From contig OX422183.1 of the NCBI GenBank assembly GCA_949130485.1, forward strand, positions 22,065,202-22,129,201: a DNA stretch of 64,000 nucleotides. Reading direction: 5' to 3'. The notes beneath the pieces were generated by a model that saw only the letters and a program-made list of their open reading frames with translations, had not been told where the DNA came from and ran no database searches. The position numbers and the translations under genes were made by a program. This stretch comes from Agelas oroides. Taxonomy: Eukaryota; Porifera; Demospongiae; Agelasida; Agelasidae. Numbering within the stretch: position 1 is the first letter of the stretch; each line of letters begins with the position of its first letter. Of the stretch, positions 11,434-21,836 are shown piece by piece.

Positions 11434-11657
11434 TCCTCTCGGTGCCTGCCACTGTAAGATTTTGTGGGGACAGACCCTTACATAAAAACTTTGTGGGGGC
11501 ACGTGCCCCCAGAGTCCCCCCCCCCCCCCCATGTATACATACTTCACTAGACCCTTTCTTTGCAGAAGTGGGTCTGGCTCGCAAGACTATGCCTGTCCAA
11601 ACTCTGGAGGCCACAACATTTGCAAGGCAACATTAAAACATCTTGCTTTGTAGAGAG
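11434..11657. mobile_element. Transposon-end remnant with GC-rich palindrome and C-run
   Basis: GGGGGCACGTGCCCCC is followed by AGAGT and a run of C residues (11517-11530). This resembles the GGGGGCATGCCCCC blocks inside the elements at 24807, 35577, 37020 and 37980. No complete pair of ends was found, so it is called a fragment. Confidence 0.4.
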
Positions 11658-11790
11658 ATGTCCAGGATTGCCATCAAAGGCTTAGTAGTGCCTTTGATCT
11701 CCTTTTGATCTCTCTTTGTTCTCTAATCCCAACCCTAACCCTAACTCCACCCCTTAACAATGGATTGTTGGCAAACCTGGACATGTGAGG
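11658..11790. mobile_element. Small inverted-repeat element
   Basis: Left end ATGTCCAGGATTGCCA and right end TGGCAAACCTGGACAT form a terminal inverted repeat of 16 bp with one mismatch around about 100 bp. The interior has AACCCTAACCCTAAC, two telomere-like repeats. The target duplication is not clear. Confidence 0.5.
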
Positions 11791-12520
11791 AGTTTTGTAC
11801 TCGGACTGTTCAATGCAAAGTTCCCCTTCATGAGACTACCTTCTATCTGCCTGATGTTACATGACATGATCACTACACATGACAAGATTTCCCACACTTT
11901 CTTCCTCTCTTATGCAAACAGGAAGTGATCCAATACTGGAGGCAGTTGCTACTCAACAGCTCAGTGAATAGTCAGTTTGCACACAAAGACAGTATGTAAG
12001 GACGAAGGCTGGAAGATTTTATCACATGAAAATATCTACCTAGGCAGACTGAAAAGAGCAGTGTGAAATCCTGTCAGGAAAATCTCCCAGACAGCCCCCC
12101 TCCGTAAAGTGATCCAAAGATGATGAAAAAGTCTAGTAGTGAAATGGCATGCATTCTTTTCTCCTCCAGATGAAAGTGTGTCCACTGGGAAAAGCATGCA
12201 CTTATTTTGCTGATATGAACATGTGAAAGTTTCTTTTTCCCTTGGAGACACACATGCACAATTAGACAAGTCTTTTTAGTCATTGTTTGATTCCAAAGAT
12301 GTGAAGTTGTGAACACAGGCGATTAAAGTGGAAATGAATGGTGCATCATTTGCAAAGCCGAAACATTGCTACTACAACCAAGATAGTCGCTGATTTACAA
12401 AGTCAGACAAGGACACGGCATTTACTTGCCAATGTTATTCTCCTTATGTTAGTAGTTAGTCTTTCACACACACGCAAAAAATCTCCCGAAATAGGCCTAT
12501 ATCGTACAGTCATTTTGTAA
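11791..12520. other. Intergenic, no recognised gene
   Basis: Overlapping short frames on the minus strand (12036-12316) show no domain and no splice context. Nothing else is supported. Confidence 0.4.
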
Positions 12521-12526
12521 CAATCT

Positions 12527-12925
12527 TGCACGAGTTAGAGTGCTAATTAGTTGTTTTGTATAGTACTTATCTCGTACGCGGAATTGAGTGTTACCCCAAG
12601 ACGTCTTCACAATCCCCTTCTGATCGACGTTAAACGTAGCAATTGTAAATAACTAACACTCGTACGAGATACGGAGCCCATGCGTGCGGCGCGCTATATA
12701 ATTGAAATTAATTTGAAATACGGAGGTCGGACCATGTGCGTTGCAGTTTGCCGTGCTACGTCATGCCAGGGGCTGTCTCTAGACATGTTAGTTGTTTACT
12801 TGACGTACGGATTTGCGTGTTAGTTTCCAGCAAAATTAAGCCATCTCGTACCGATTTGAGTGTTAGTTCAGCCCTAGATTCAGCCTAAACTCCTATATAT
12901 ATATACGGATTTGCGTGTTAGTTCC
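12527..12925. repeat. Cluster of a ~22-bp motif CGTACGGATTTGMGTGTTAG
   Basis: Related copies lie at 12571-12593, 12651-12674 (inverted), 12804-12825, 12845-12868 and 12902-12923, with a weaker one at 12527. Spacing is irregular (20-130 bp) and orientation is mixed. This could be transposon subterminal repeats or a cluster of protein-binding sites; no ends were found. Confidence 0.55.
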
Positions 12926-13931
12926 ATCAGCATATTCCGGGGTCCTACTGCAGCACATCCCATGCATCCACAGCGCACTTTTTATGGCAACAGCACTTCT
13001 TTAGAAAGCTGACCGATGTCTCTCAAAGGTTTGTGTGGTATTCTTAGCTCCTACACAACTTAGATGGAGACAGCAGTAGCACATCGATCTTCTCCCCACC
13101 AGTAAAGTTAATATATAGAGGCTTTGTTTATCATCTCACCTCTATTTGGCTACAATTAGCACCAATTAGCCCCCCACCACCCAAAGGCACCAGCTGATCA
13201 ATTAGATTTGTTTTATAATTACCCTATTGTAGCTAGGCTAAGGTCCCTAATAATTTGTAAATAGACAGAACAAGCTGGTTTTCCACCCGCATTCCAGTCA
13301 CCATATATACAAGACAAACTGATTTGTGCACCTGCATTCAAGTCACAGTTTTCTTTCCACTTGGGGTGTGGTTAGCTTCGAACAAAAATGAAAAAATGCC
13401 CGGTGTTATCGGACATACTAGTCTTGAGTGTAATAGACAAAGTAGTAGTAGAAGAGGATGATGGAGAGCTGCTTAAATACAGACACAGGACAGGATGTAC
13501 ATAACCACTAGTACTGTCTCCACCAGCACAGTTGACTTGACAGGTGACAGGCACAACATGAGTAACCTAGGCTATTCAACCAGAACCAATACATGACACG
13601 CACTCAGCAGAACTGGAGGAAGCATCTGAATACAAATCAGCGTAATTGGTACAAACTTTAGGAAACCAAAACCGATCGAAAACCAAATGTGCAAGTAAGA
13701 ATCAAAACACTAACAGTGAGACTATAGATGATGCAACATATTTTAGTTACCTCACTAGTCTTAGTAGTCTAACAACCTATACACTGTCTGGTATACAATG
13801 TTAACTTTGCTAAAAGATAGAAAGTGTGGTTTTATGGATCAGAAATATCTGGACAAAACAGATACAACCTGTCATTTCATTAGTCCAGAGGAAACAAAAC
13901 CAAATGATGGAGGGTTTTTTGTGTTCGCTGG
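12926..13931. other. Downstream flank of the minus-strand 2A/Death/eS12 gene
   Basis: No gene found. Only short frames and AT-rich sequence. A 60-aa minus-strand frame (13372-13554) has no recognisable feature. Confidence 0.4.
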
Positions 13932-14306
13932 CTACACTGCACCGCCCTTGGAGTTGATATACTCCTGCACAGCAGCCCATGCCTCTGTGTCCACGCCAAT
14001 TTCCTTGATAACAACACAGCTGCACTTTACCACCTGACTGGGCTTACCGTCTTTTTCGATCTTACCCAGTCCCACCCACTTTGCCAGCTCCTCCTTGTCA
14101 TTCACCTTGAGGAGTTTGATCCGGTGCTCTTGACAGAGAGCCTCAACAAGCCTGCCATAGGCCGCCTCCGAACAGTTCTTGGCTATCACACACAACAGTG
14201 CCTGCCTCTTGTCAAGGGTCTTAACGGACTCCCTCAGCCCCAAGACCAGACCACCACAAATGAGGGCATTCCGCAGAACTTCCTTCAACGCATCTTCGAT
14301 CTTCAT
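13932..14306 (-). pseudogene. RPS12: Ribosomal protein eS12 domain, intronless, at the 3' end of the 2A/Death gene
   Basis: From Met at 14306 to the stop at 13932 the frame encodes 124 aa matching eukaryotic ribosomal protein S12e over its whole length: a long N-terminal helix, LDKRQALLCVIAKNC, LVEALCQEH, WVGLGKIEKDGKP and CSCVVIKEIG. eS12 is a small-subunit protein of the 40S beak. There is no intron or stop, and the frame is continuous upstream for 151 codons into a different domain. It therefore reads as a C-terminal fusion or a retrocopy inserted in a gene. The eS12 part is intact while the upstream part of the same exon is broken, so it may still be expressed from an internal start; whether it enters ribosomes is unknown. 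Confidence 0.85.
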
Positions 14307-15245
14307 CCCTCCCTGAGGAATATCATCTCCGTCTGTGCTTAACCGGTTTCCTCGACTATTATCCCTAGAGACCGCTGCTGTATGCCCAGCTTCCTCACTC
14401 CGCACATCTGTTTTCAGGAGCGCTTCTTCCCTGAATGAGTGGAGCTTTTCAGGAAGCATGCCTAGTGGGAGTATTTCACTCTGCTGTGGTTGTACTGTGC
14501 TCTGAGAGGTGTACTGCTCTTTTGGGTAGTCAATATGTTTCTTGGTTGGGTGAGGATAGCAGTCTTTTCCATCAATGCTAATAGTTACAATCTTTTGTTC
14601 CACAAAGAACTCGCTACTAGTACATTCAATGCCTTCCTGTAAACACTTCACAAATGATACTGGTATGAGCCACGTGACGGTGATACAGCCTTCCTTCATC
14701 TCTTTCAGTTGAAGGGCAAACTTAGGGAGAAAAAACTTGTGGGTGATGACTCCCTTCAATTCTTAAAGGTCTTCCAAGGTGCAGCTGTTCCAGTCATGTT
14801 TCATTTTGCCAACAAACTCTCTGAGATCCTCTTGTGTAGGGTTCTCCTTTCACTGGCCAGCAGCTGATGAAGATACATAGCCTGGTGGCCTTTCAGAAGG
14901 ACTGAAGATCAACTTTGTAGGATTTCATCTTCTGCACGAGGTTTTCGCTGCCGAACTTGTTAATGACATGCTCCAGAAGGTCAAAGTTCAGGAAATTCCA
15001 GTAGCTCCCCAATCTTGCCCAAAAATTGTTGAAAGTTGTTCCTTGATCAACGTTCATAAGATAGCTATTAATAAACTCTTGGTGCTCATGTTTCCGAGAA
15101 ACATCAAGTGATATGAGCCAAGCATGAAGATGATGCACGTCAATGCCTTTCTCTACTAGTGCATCATAGGTGCAGTCTATTAGTTCAAGAAAACGAACTT
15201 CAAATTGCTTTACACAATGTTTGACTGAAAGTTTGTCTAGCAGTA
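13932..15245 (-). pseudogene. Third exon: unnamed domain plus eS12, disrupted
   Basis: Begins after the acceptor CCTCTGCAG (complement of 15246-15254) in the phase that fits exon 2. The first part (15243-14896) encodes an aromatic-rich helical region with FWARLGSYWNFLNFDLLEHV. Translation then meets TGA at 14895-14893, a frameshift near 14825-14840 and a TAA at 14766-14764. Beyond these, homologous-looking sequence continues (KMKHDWNSC, then GCITVTWLIP, then a conserved-looking C-terminal stretch) to the eS12 part. I recognise the combination only as a type common in sponge gene models with Death domains and cannot name it. The three lesions make the exon a probable pseudogene. An alternative is sequencing error, but two stops plus a shift within 130 bp argue against that. 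Confidence 0.6.
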
Positions 15246-15461
15246 CTGCAGAGGGGTATATAGGGGTAAAAGTAACTTCAATTATCAAGTACAGTAGGAG
15301 GTCACTTATCCGAACACGTTGGGACCGGAGGGTACCAGTATTACAGAAGGCGTCATTATAATGTAACCTACATGACAGAAACTGTACACGGAGTGAGCTG
15401 CAGCACTAGTGCGATACATCCCCTGACTCTACGGGTCTGAAAGTGAACTTCTGGACACTGC

Positions 15462-15645
15462 TGTGGTATGAGTTAATATTTGATTGTTGTATCACTTGTT
15501 ATTTCTGTAATGGATATTCATATGTAATCACGTGAGTGAATAATCAGGATTTTTAACTAGCATGCTTGACAGAGATGAGACGTTCAATGGCTCTCTAAGA
15601 ATCCACAGCCATCGGTGTTCCACGAATTCGAACCATAACGCTACA
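15462..15645 (+). repeat. 5' LTR
   Basis: 184 bp, TGTGG...CTACA, matching 19605-19788. Followed at 15646 by TGGTGTCAGAGGTGG, a typical primer binding site (TGG plus complement of a tRNA 3' end; the tRNA was not identified). Confidence 0.9.
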
Positions 15646-15699
15646 TGGTGTCAGAGGTGGCAAGACTAGTATTTATAAGTCTTTGAGAACACCAGAGAC

Positions 15700-16560
15700 A
15701 TGGAGAGAACAACCGAATCGAGCGAAACGAATGACCACATGGCAGCCAGTGCCACTTACCAAGTCACCCCGCCGGAACAGTTCAACTTCAGTCGCCCAGA
15801 AGAGTGGCCGAAATGGGTGCGACGGTTCGAGAGGTTCCGAAAAGCCTCAGGCCTCGGAAGAGAAGGACAAGGAGGTGCAAGTCAATACCTTGATTTATGC
15901 CATGGGGGAAGATGCCGATGATATCCTCCGCTCGTTTCGACTATCTGCTGCTGATAGTAAGAAATACGACACAGTGAAGGTCAAGTTCGACACGCACTTC
16001 GTGAAAAGACGAAATGTGATCTATGAGCGAGCCAAATTTAACCTGCGTAGACAGGGAGACGGGGAGTCAGTGGATTCGTTTATAACTGCACTCTACGGAC
16101 TAGCCGAATACTGTGGGTATGGAAACCTGCACAACGAAATGATACGTGACAGGATTGTTGTGGGGATTCGTGACTCTTCACTTGCGGAGAAGTTAAAGTT
16201 GGATTCTGAGCTGACGCTGACCAAAGCAGTGACTCTGGTACTTCAGGCGGAAGCGGTCAAGCAACAGCAACCCCTGCTGAGAGGTCAAACCACACAACGG
16301 GTGTGAAGAAACATGATATCCCTGTGGGGACAGTCCTCAAAGGAAGGAGTGGCTATGGCAGAGGAAAAGGTCAAAGACAAAGACAAAGGCTTCCCAGAAG
16401 AGTGGTGGAGAGCCAACCTCTGTCTGCAAAGTGTAGCCAATGTGGCAAGTCACCCTCTCATGATCGCCAGCAGTGCCCCACCCAGGATGCAGTGTGTCAT
16501 AGATGTGCCAAACGTGGACACTTTCAGTCAGTCTGTAGATCCACTGCAAAGGTGGCGAAG
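15700..16560 (+). pseudogene. gag of the LTR retrotransposon, frameshifted
   Basis: Starts with Met at 15700. The capsid-like region continues in another frame after a shift near 15850-15865 (MGEDADDILRSF, then a long helical segment to 16306). The nucleocapsid is in a third frame, with a canonical CX2CX4HX4C knuckle (CHRCAKRGHFQSVC, about 16498-16540) preceded by a second Cys cluster CSQCGKSPSHDRQQC. Gag would package the element RNA. At least two frame breaks make it non-functional. Confidence 0.85.
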
Positions 16561-16580
16561 TACACCTTGACAGTCCTCAC

Positions 16581-19575
16581 GTGGGTGAGGCATTTTTGGG
16601 AACTCTGACCAAACAAGGTGGCGACCATAACAGCAGTCCGTGGGCAGTGACTGTTTCCCTGAATGGGAAGCCCACTCAGTTTGAGATAGATACTGGAGCT
16701 GAAGTGTCGGTCATCTCGCAAAAAGCTCACAGAGAGATTGGAAGTCCCAAGCCATACCGTCCGCAGAGAATCCTGTGAGGTCCGAGCAATTATGCATTGC
16801 CTGTCAAGGGTCAGTTCATGGGCAAGTTGCAAAAAGGAGATCGAGAGGTGGAACAGGAGCTGTATGTTGTCGAGAACTTGCGTAAGCAGTTGTTGGGGCG
16901 TTCAGCAGTTGAAGCGCTGGAGTTGGCGGTTCGCATCGAAGCAGTCGAAGGAGAGAGGAGGAGTCCGATTGATCAATTTCCCAAGCTGTTTCAAGGACTA
17001 GGAAAGTTGGAAGGAGAGTATTCGATAAAACTCCAAGAGGGAGCATAACCCTTTGCTCTGACAGTCCCACATCGAGTTTCTATTCCTCTGATGAAGCAGG
17101 TGAAAGATGAGATCGAGAGGATGGAGCAGTTGGGAGTGATAGTCCGAGTGAGCGAACCAACCGAGTGGTGTGCTGGAATGGTGGTGGTGCCAAAAGCGAA
17201 CAACAAGGTCCGATTTGACACGACTCAACGAGAGCGTTTGCCGAGAGAGACATCCACTTCCTGCTGTGGAACAGACATTGGCTCAATTAGCTGGTGCCAA
17301 AGTTTTCACCAAGTTGGATGCAAATTCGGCAAATACCTCTATCCCCTGAGAGTGCATTGCTGAGTACCTTTATAACCCCGTTCGGTCGATAATGTTTTCG
17401 TTGATTGCCGTTTGGAATCACCTCTGCGCCAGAACACTTTCAGCGACGCATGTCAGACCTGTTGAGTGGTTCAGATGGAGTGGTTTGTATGATTGATGAC
17501 ATCTTAGTACATGGACGTACAGTGGAGGAACATGACGATCGTCTGATGAAAGTTCTCCAGAGACTGGAAGAGGCTAGATTGACACTGAATCGAGAGAAAT
17601 GACAGTTTTCACAGTCACAAGTCAAGTTCCTGGGACAGGTTGTTGACCGGAATGGAATTTGCCCTGATCCAGAGAAGGTCGCAGCGATACAGAACGTGAA
17701 ATCGCCAAGTAATGTGGGAGACGTACGACGGTTCTTAGGAATGGTAAATCACCTGAGCATGTTCGCACCAAACTTAGCCGAGAGAACAAAGCCGCTTCGA
17801 GAATTGCTGAACAAGAAGAACCACTGGGTGTGGGGTGAGCCGCAGCGTGAAGCATTCCAGGAGATCAAGCAAGCTCTTATCTCGAGTCCAGTCCTCACAC
17901 TTTTTGACCCGAGCTGTGAGACAGTAGTTTCAGCAGACGCATCTTCGTATGGACTCAGAGCTGTGCTATTGCAGAAGCAACCCGATGAACTGAAACCAAT
18001 TGCCTATATCTCCAGATCCCTCACTCCTACTGAGCAACGTTATGCTCAAATAGAGAAGGAAGCTCTTGCATTCACTTGGGCATGTGAACGATTTTCAGAT
18101 TATCTTCTTGGGCTCACCTTCCGAATCCAGACAGAATCCGTTAGTTCCGTTGTTCAGTTCGAAGAATTTGGATGAACTACCGATATGACTACAACAATTC
18201 CGACTACGGATGATGCGATTCAGCTTCACGATTTCGCACGTTCCTGGAAAGAGTCTGTTAGTAGCTGATGCTTTGTCGAAAGTTCCATGTAGCGATCCCG
18301 TTGATGAAGACACCCTCCTTCAGCAAGAGATGGCTGTGTATGTGAACACAGTGGTGCAGAGCCTTCCAACAACGGAAAGGCAGCTCGAGAGAATCAGACA
18401 GCACCAAGAGGAGGATGAGGTGTGTCAACAAGTGGCAGCCTACTGTCAGTCAGGCTGGCCCTCAAGACAGACGATATCTGGAGCAGTACGACACTATTAT
18501 CCTGTAGCAGCTGAACTGTCAGTCAAAAATGGATTACTGATGCGAGGGAGCAGAATTGTTATACCAGCAGCACTCCGACTTGAAATGCTGGACAGAATTC
18601 ACACTGGACACCAGGGAATAACAAAATGTCACGAACCTGCCAGACAGTCCATATGGTGGCCAGGACTTTCCAAACAACTCGAGGAGATGGTGAAGTGTTG
18701 CACAGAGTGTTGTAAAGTACAGACCCATAGGTTTGAACCACTGATACCATCTTGTCTGCCTGAACTTCCGTGGCAGAAAATCAGGACAGACTTGTTCGAA
18801 TGGAAACAGAACACATATCTTCTCATTGTTGATTACTACTCTCGTTTCATTGAGATTTCCAAGCTCAATCGCACAACTGCCGATGAAGTCATTGTGCATA
18901 CCAAAAGTATTTTCGCCAGACACGGAATTCCTGAGATCGTAGTTTCTGATAATGGACCACAGTACTCATCCGAAGCTTTTGCAAAATTTACACACGAGTA
19001 CCAGTTTGAGTATGTCACCAGCAGCCCTTATCATCCTCAATGTAATGGAGAAGACAGTAAAAAGACTGCTCAAGAAGGAAGGAGATCCTCACTTAGCATT
19101 GCTATCGTATCGAGCAACACCATTGCAATGTGGATATAGTCCTTCAGAACTATTGATGGTGAGAAAACTCAGAACCAATATTCTGATGACTCGAGAGCAA
19201 TTGAAACCGAAAGTTCCAGATCAGCGCTCTCTGAGAGAAAGAGATGAGAGAGATAAAGCAAGACAGCAGAGTAACTAAGACCAACATCACAGAGCAAAAG
19301 AACTCTCACCTCTGATGGCTGGACAAACTGTATGGATGCCAGAGGAAGCAAAAGTGGTACAAGAAGCAGGTACTAGATCCTATGAAGTGGAAACTTCAGA
19401 GGGAACATATCGCCGTAATCGCAGAGCTTTGATACCTATTCCAGAGATACAATATAATGATACAAACACAAGTGTCAGTGAGGAGATGCTCAACGATAAG
19501 ACGGAACCAACCTTACGTAGGAGCAATCATGAGTCTAATCCTCCAAATCGATTCGATCCAAGTTGGAACATTTGA
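16581..19575 (+). pseudogene. pol of the LTR retrotransposon, multiple stops and frameshifts
   Basis: Retroviral-type aspartic protease at 16640-16760 (IDTGAEVSVI). Reverse transcriptase starts near 17060; the catalytic motif reads MIDDIL (about 17490-17507) in place of the usual YxDD, and the palm is broken by shifts near 17215 and 17330-17405 and by TGA at 17600-17602. RNase H follows (VSADASSYG, then [14 protein letters not shown]) and shifts near 18160. Integrase lies in 18210-19278 with an HHCC-like zinc region (HTGHQG, then CCTEC), catalytic Asp in RTDLFEWK and VSDNGPQYSS, and the Glu region near 19040, where another shift falls. The C-terminal part of integrase is in 19315-19575. No intact enzyme is encoded. 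Confidence 0.9.
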
Positions 19576-19604
19576 CTGTGTTAGAAAATGTCTCCAAGGG
19601 GAGA

Positions 19605-19788
19605 TGTGGATTGAGTTAATATTTGATTGTTGTATCACTTATTATTTCTTTAATGCATATTCATATGTAATCACGTGAGTGAATAATCAGGATTTTTAAC
19701 TAGCATGCTTGACAGAGACGAGACGTTCAATGGCTCTTTAAGAATCCACACCCATCGGTGTTCCACGAATTCGAACCATAATGCTACA
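19605..19788 (+). repeat. 3' LTR
   Basis: 184 bp matching the 5' LTR with about nine differences; preceded by the polypurine tract and followed by the ACTGC duplication. Confidence 0.9.
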
Positions 19789-20287
19789 ACTGCGTATGTA
19801 GCAAGCGCTAGAATGCGCACAACCGTAAGCCGTTGCTCGGTTTCCATTTCCACTGGGCACATGCGGTTGTTTTCACCTTTGTTGAGAAGCCCGTAGAAGT
19901 TATTGTGTGTCTTCAGCTGCCATAGAGTGAGTAGAGCGAGCACTGTAACACTCGATGTCGGCCATTTGAACAGCTACTGAGGTAACCATTATTAACTGGG
20001 ACAGGAACTAGTAGTGTAATTTAGTTATTGTATTTGTGTGACGTCATTAATGGTACCTTATTTAAGATCATGTATGAGCTCTTTTATTCATTCTTTCCTT
20101 GTACTTCGTGTCGTTTGAGATGAATGGCGATCTATTGTAGTTAAGGTCTAAGACTAAGTTACTACAGCTACAACCAGCTTCCCGTCGACGAAAGTAGCTG
20201 GAAATAGTGGGTGTGGCTTTGCTAAATGCATTTGGATAACCGACGTGTTTGGATAACTGAAGTTTGGATAAGTGACTTCCTACTGTA

Positions 20288-20718
20288 TTACACTTGTAGC
20301 ACAGCATTCCTGCTGGTCAGCATGCACTTTATGTTGATATGTGTAGGCAGACACCAGTACCATACCTGTGTGCTTCTGTGCCAGATGGTAATGAGTTATG
20401 GGCAGAGTTGCTGATGGCATCTCTTGAGATGGGGTTGGGTAGTCTGTGATGAGAGGGAGTGAGATGAGGTTGTGGGCAAAGAAAGGTGTTGAGGGAAAGT
20501 TAGTTGTGCAAGTACTGTTGAGGGTATGTTTGGGTGTGGCTACATGTGACTTTGAGTGAGGTACTGGTTCTGTCCAATAATGAGTTTGTAATGGAGAGTT
20601 CTTTAATGCTCACCAAGTGGCATTACAGGAGTGTTGTTGATCCAACTAGTAATAAAAAATGGGTACAGAATTCTCATACCCTTGTAATTCTGTAACAACA
20701 CACTTAGAGGATACTTTG
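20288..20718. other. Intron sequence of the minus-strand gene
   Basis: Part of the second intron of the 2A/Death gene. G-rich on the plus strand around 20420-20570. No feature recognised. Confidence 0.4.
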
Positions 20719-21063
20719 TACCCAACATGGTCTCGTCCCCAGACTAAATTTTTTGCATGTGCACGCCCTGTGGCCACGTCGTAAAATACAGTCTCGACAC
20801 ATTCACTTGCAAAACTGGGGCCTAATTATATGAGCGTATTGGCAATGTTGTCACACCAATCAGATTGCTTATGGAACTAAATTAGGCTTACAAGTCATCA
20901 CAGATAGCCAGCTTGCAAAATTTTGGGCTCCACTACTGGTAACTGATAATATAATTAACACCTACAATTACTGAGAATGTTATGTAAACTAGCTCCAGTT
21001 TTCCTAGTAAAAGTGTACAGATCCTACTTTTCAGCGGATCCGGGGACGAGACTATACCTAACA
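20719..21063. mobile_element. 327-bp MITE with 9-bp target duplication
   Basis: The element is 20728-21054: left TGGTCTCGTCCCCAGA, right TCCGGGGACGAGACTA. It is flanked by TACCCAACA (20719-20727) and TACCTAACA (21055-21063), a 9-bp duplication with one mismatch. No coding capacity. Same family as 46131-46764, inserted in the second intron of the 2A/Death gene. Confidence 0.75.
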
Positions 21064-21226
21064 CTGTTAAAATGTACCTATGTCATCTGGTGGGGGAGTC
21101 ATAGTGAGGGGTTGTGAGCAGGAGGATGTCTCAAGGGGCCCTGGGGTGATGGAGAAAGAGGGGAAAAATGGCCTGGACATTACATATAGGGTCCATTTAA
21201 CAACAAATCAGTTTCATGTCACTTAC

Positions 21227-21640
21227 CCTCCCACATATGCAGTAGTCCTGGTTGTGATGGGGGTACTACCCTCTCGGTTACTGGAGGAGGAGCAGTAACA
21301 TCATTGTTAGGTTGGCTGTCAGAGATAAAAGTGCCACTGTCCACTTCAATGTCCTTTCTCAGGCAGTACTTCGTCTCCAAAGCACAAGCAAGCAGACATG
21401 CTTCCACACTCCGACTCTTAAGAGCATCTGTAAGAGTCTTCCAGCTGGTGTTGTCACTGGTGGTCAACCAAGTCTTGAGCATCTCAAGAAGCTGACGTTT
21501 GGACTCAGAGAACTGTACTTGGATACTGTCCAGTTTACTAGGCCTCACCTTGAGCTGGAGTCCAAGGGAATACCAATGTACAGACACATCCAGAACCTCC
21601 TCAAGCACTTGACCAAGGTCATCTAAAGTTAGCCTTTTCC
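21227..21640 (-). CDS. Second exon: Death domain
   Basis: Bounded by acceptor TATCTCTCAG (before 21640) and donor GTAAGT (21226-21221). It starts in phase 1 and ends in phase 1, which fits both neighbours. It encodes about 138 residues; roughly residues 40-115 of the joined protein form a Death domain: WYSLGLQLKV, SKLDSIQ, LLEMLKTWL, SWKTLTDALKS, then a final helix ending LETKYC. The following 40 residues are an acidic, Pro-rich linker. Death domains make homotypic contacts in innate immune and apoptotic signalling. The exon itself is intact. Confidence 0.8.
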
Positions 21641-21763
21641 CTGAGAGATAAGGGATAGGCCATTGTAGATATACTTGCTGGGTTAATCCAACACAATTTC
21701 TGTTTCCGGGCTTATTTTAGCACTTGTATTCTGCTATTTAATTCACTAAGGCAGTACACTTAC

Positions 21764-21836
21764 CAACCGGCCCTGGATTCATTTCTATGTCACCACTCAT
21801 CAGTAGCAGTAGCACCACCACTACCCTCACAACCAT
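21764..21836 (-). CDS. First exon: signal-like peptide with 2A-like recoding motif
   Basis: From Met at 21836 the exon encodes a strongly hydrophobic run (VVVVLLLL) followed by SGDIEMNPGP and VG. DxExNPGP is the 2A consensus; ribosomes fail to form the Gly-Pro bond (G22-P23 here) and release the upstream peptide. The donor GTAAGT at 21763 lies 4 nt after the last Pro codon, and the exon ends in phase 1, joining exactly with the Death exon. An open frame extends upstream to 22148, but the short N-terminus matches the layout known from sea urchin and sponge NLR-type genes, where the 2A segment also acts as a signal sequence. The skipping activity is inferred from the motif. Confidence 0.8.

Larger units (their letters stand above)
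15462..19788 (+). mobile_element. Decayed Ty3/gypsy LTR retrotransposon
   Basis: 4327 bp, with 184-bp LTRs beginning TGTGG and ending TACA. It is flanked by a perfect 5-bp duplication ACTGC (15457-15461 and 19789-19793). A primer binding site TGGTGTCAGAGGTGG follows the 5' LTR directly, and a purine tract AAGGGGAGA precedes the 3' LTR. Gene order is gag, protease, reverse transcriptase, RNase H, integrase, i.e. Ty3/gypsy type. The two LTRs differ at about 9 of 184 positions (near 5%), so the insertion is not recent. Every gene is interrupted. Confidence 0.93.
15292..20285. mobile_element. pogo/Tigger-like DNA element split by an LTR retrotransposon
   Basis: Left end CAGTAGGAGGTCACTTATCC (15292) and right end GGATAAGTGACTTCCTACTG (to 20285) are inverted repeats with one mismatch. 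Both are flanked by TA (15290-15291, 20286-20287), the target of Tc1/mariner-pogo transposons. Near the right end the motif TTATCCAAAC recurs, as in Tigger-like elements. Without the nested retrotransposon it is about 660 bp and has no transposase frame, so it is non-autonomous. It lies in the second intron of the 2A/Death gene. Confidence 0.75.
13932..21836 (-). pseudogene. Whole gene model: 2A-like / Death / unnamed domain / eS12
   Basis: Exons 21836-21764, 21640-21227 and 15245-13932, all joined in phase 1, which is strong internal support for one gene. The first 279 codons are open (through the Death domain and into exon 3) and then hit TGA at 14895. The second intron (about 6 kb) owes most of its length to the pogo-like and LTR insertions plus a MITE. 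If transcribed it could still make a released 22-residue leader and a Death-domain protein truncated in exon 3. No NACHT or LRR part is present between Death and the C-terminus. Confidence 0.65.

Noticed and set aside
9982-11547. 521-aa and other long minus-strand frames (SQWFPVV repeats)
   Set aside because: They arise from a 10-bp tandem repeat lacking stops; all three frames read alike, and there is no start context, domain or splice signal.
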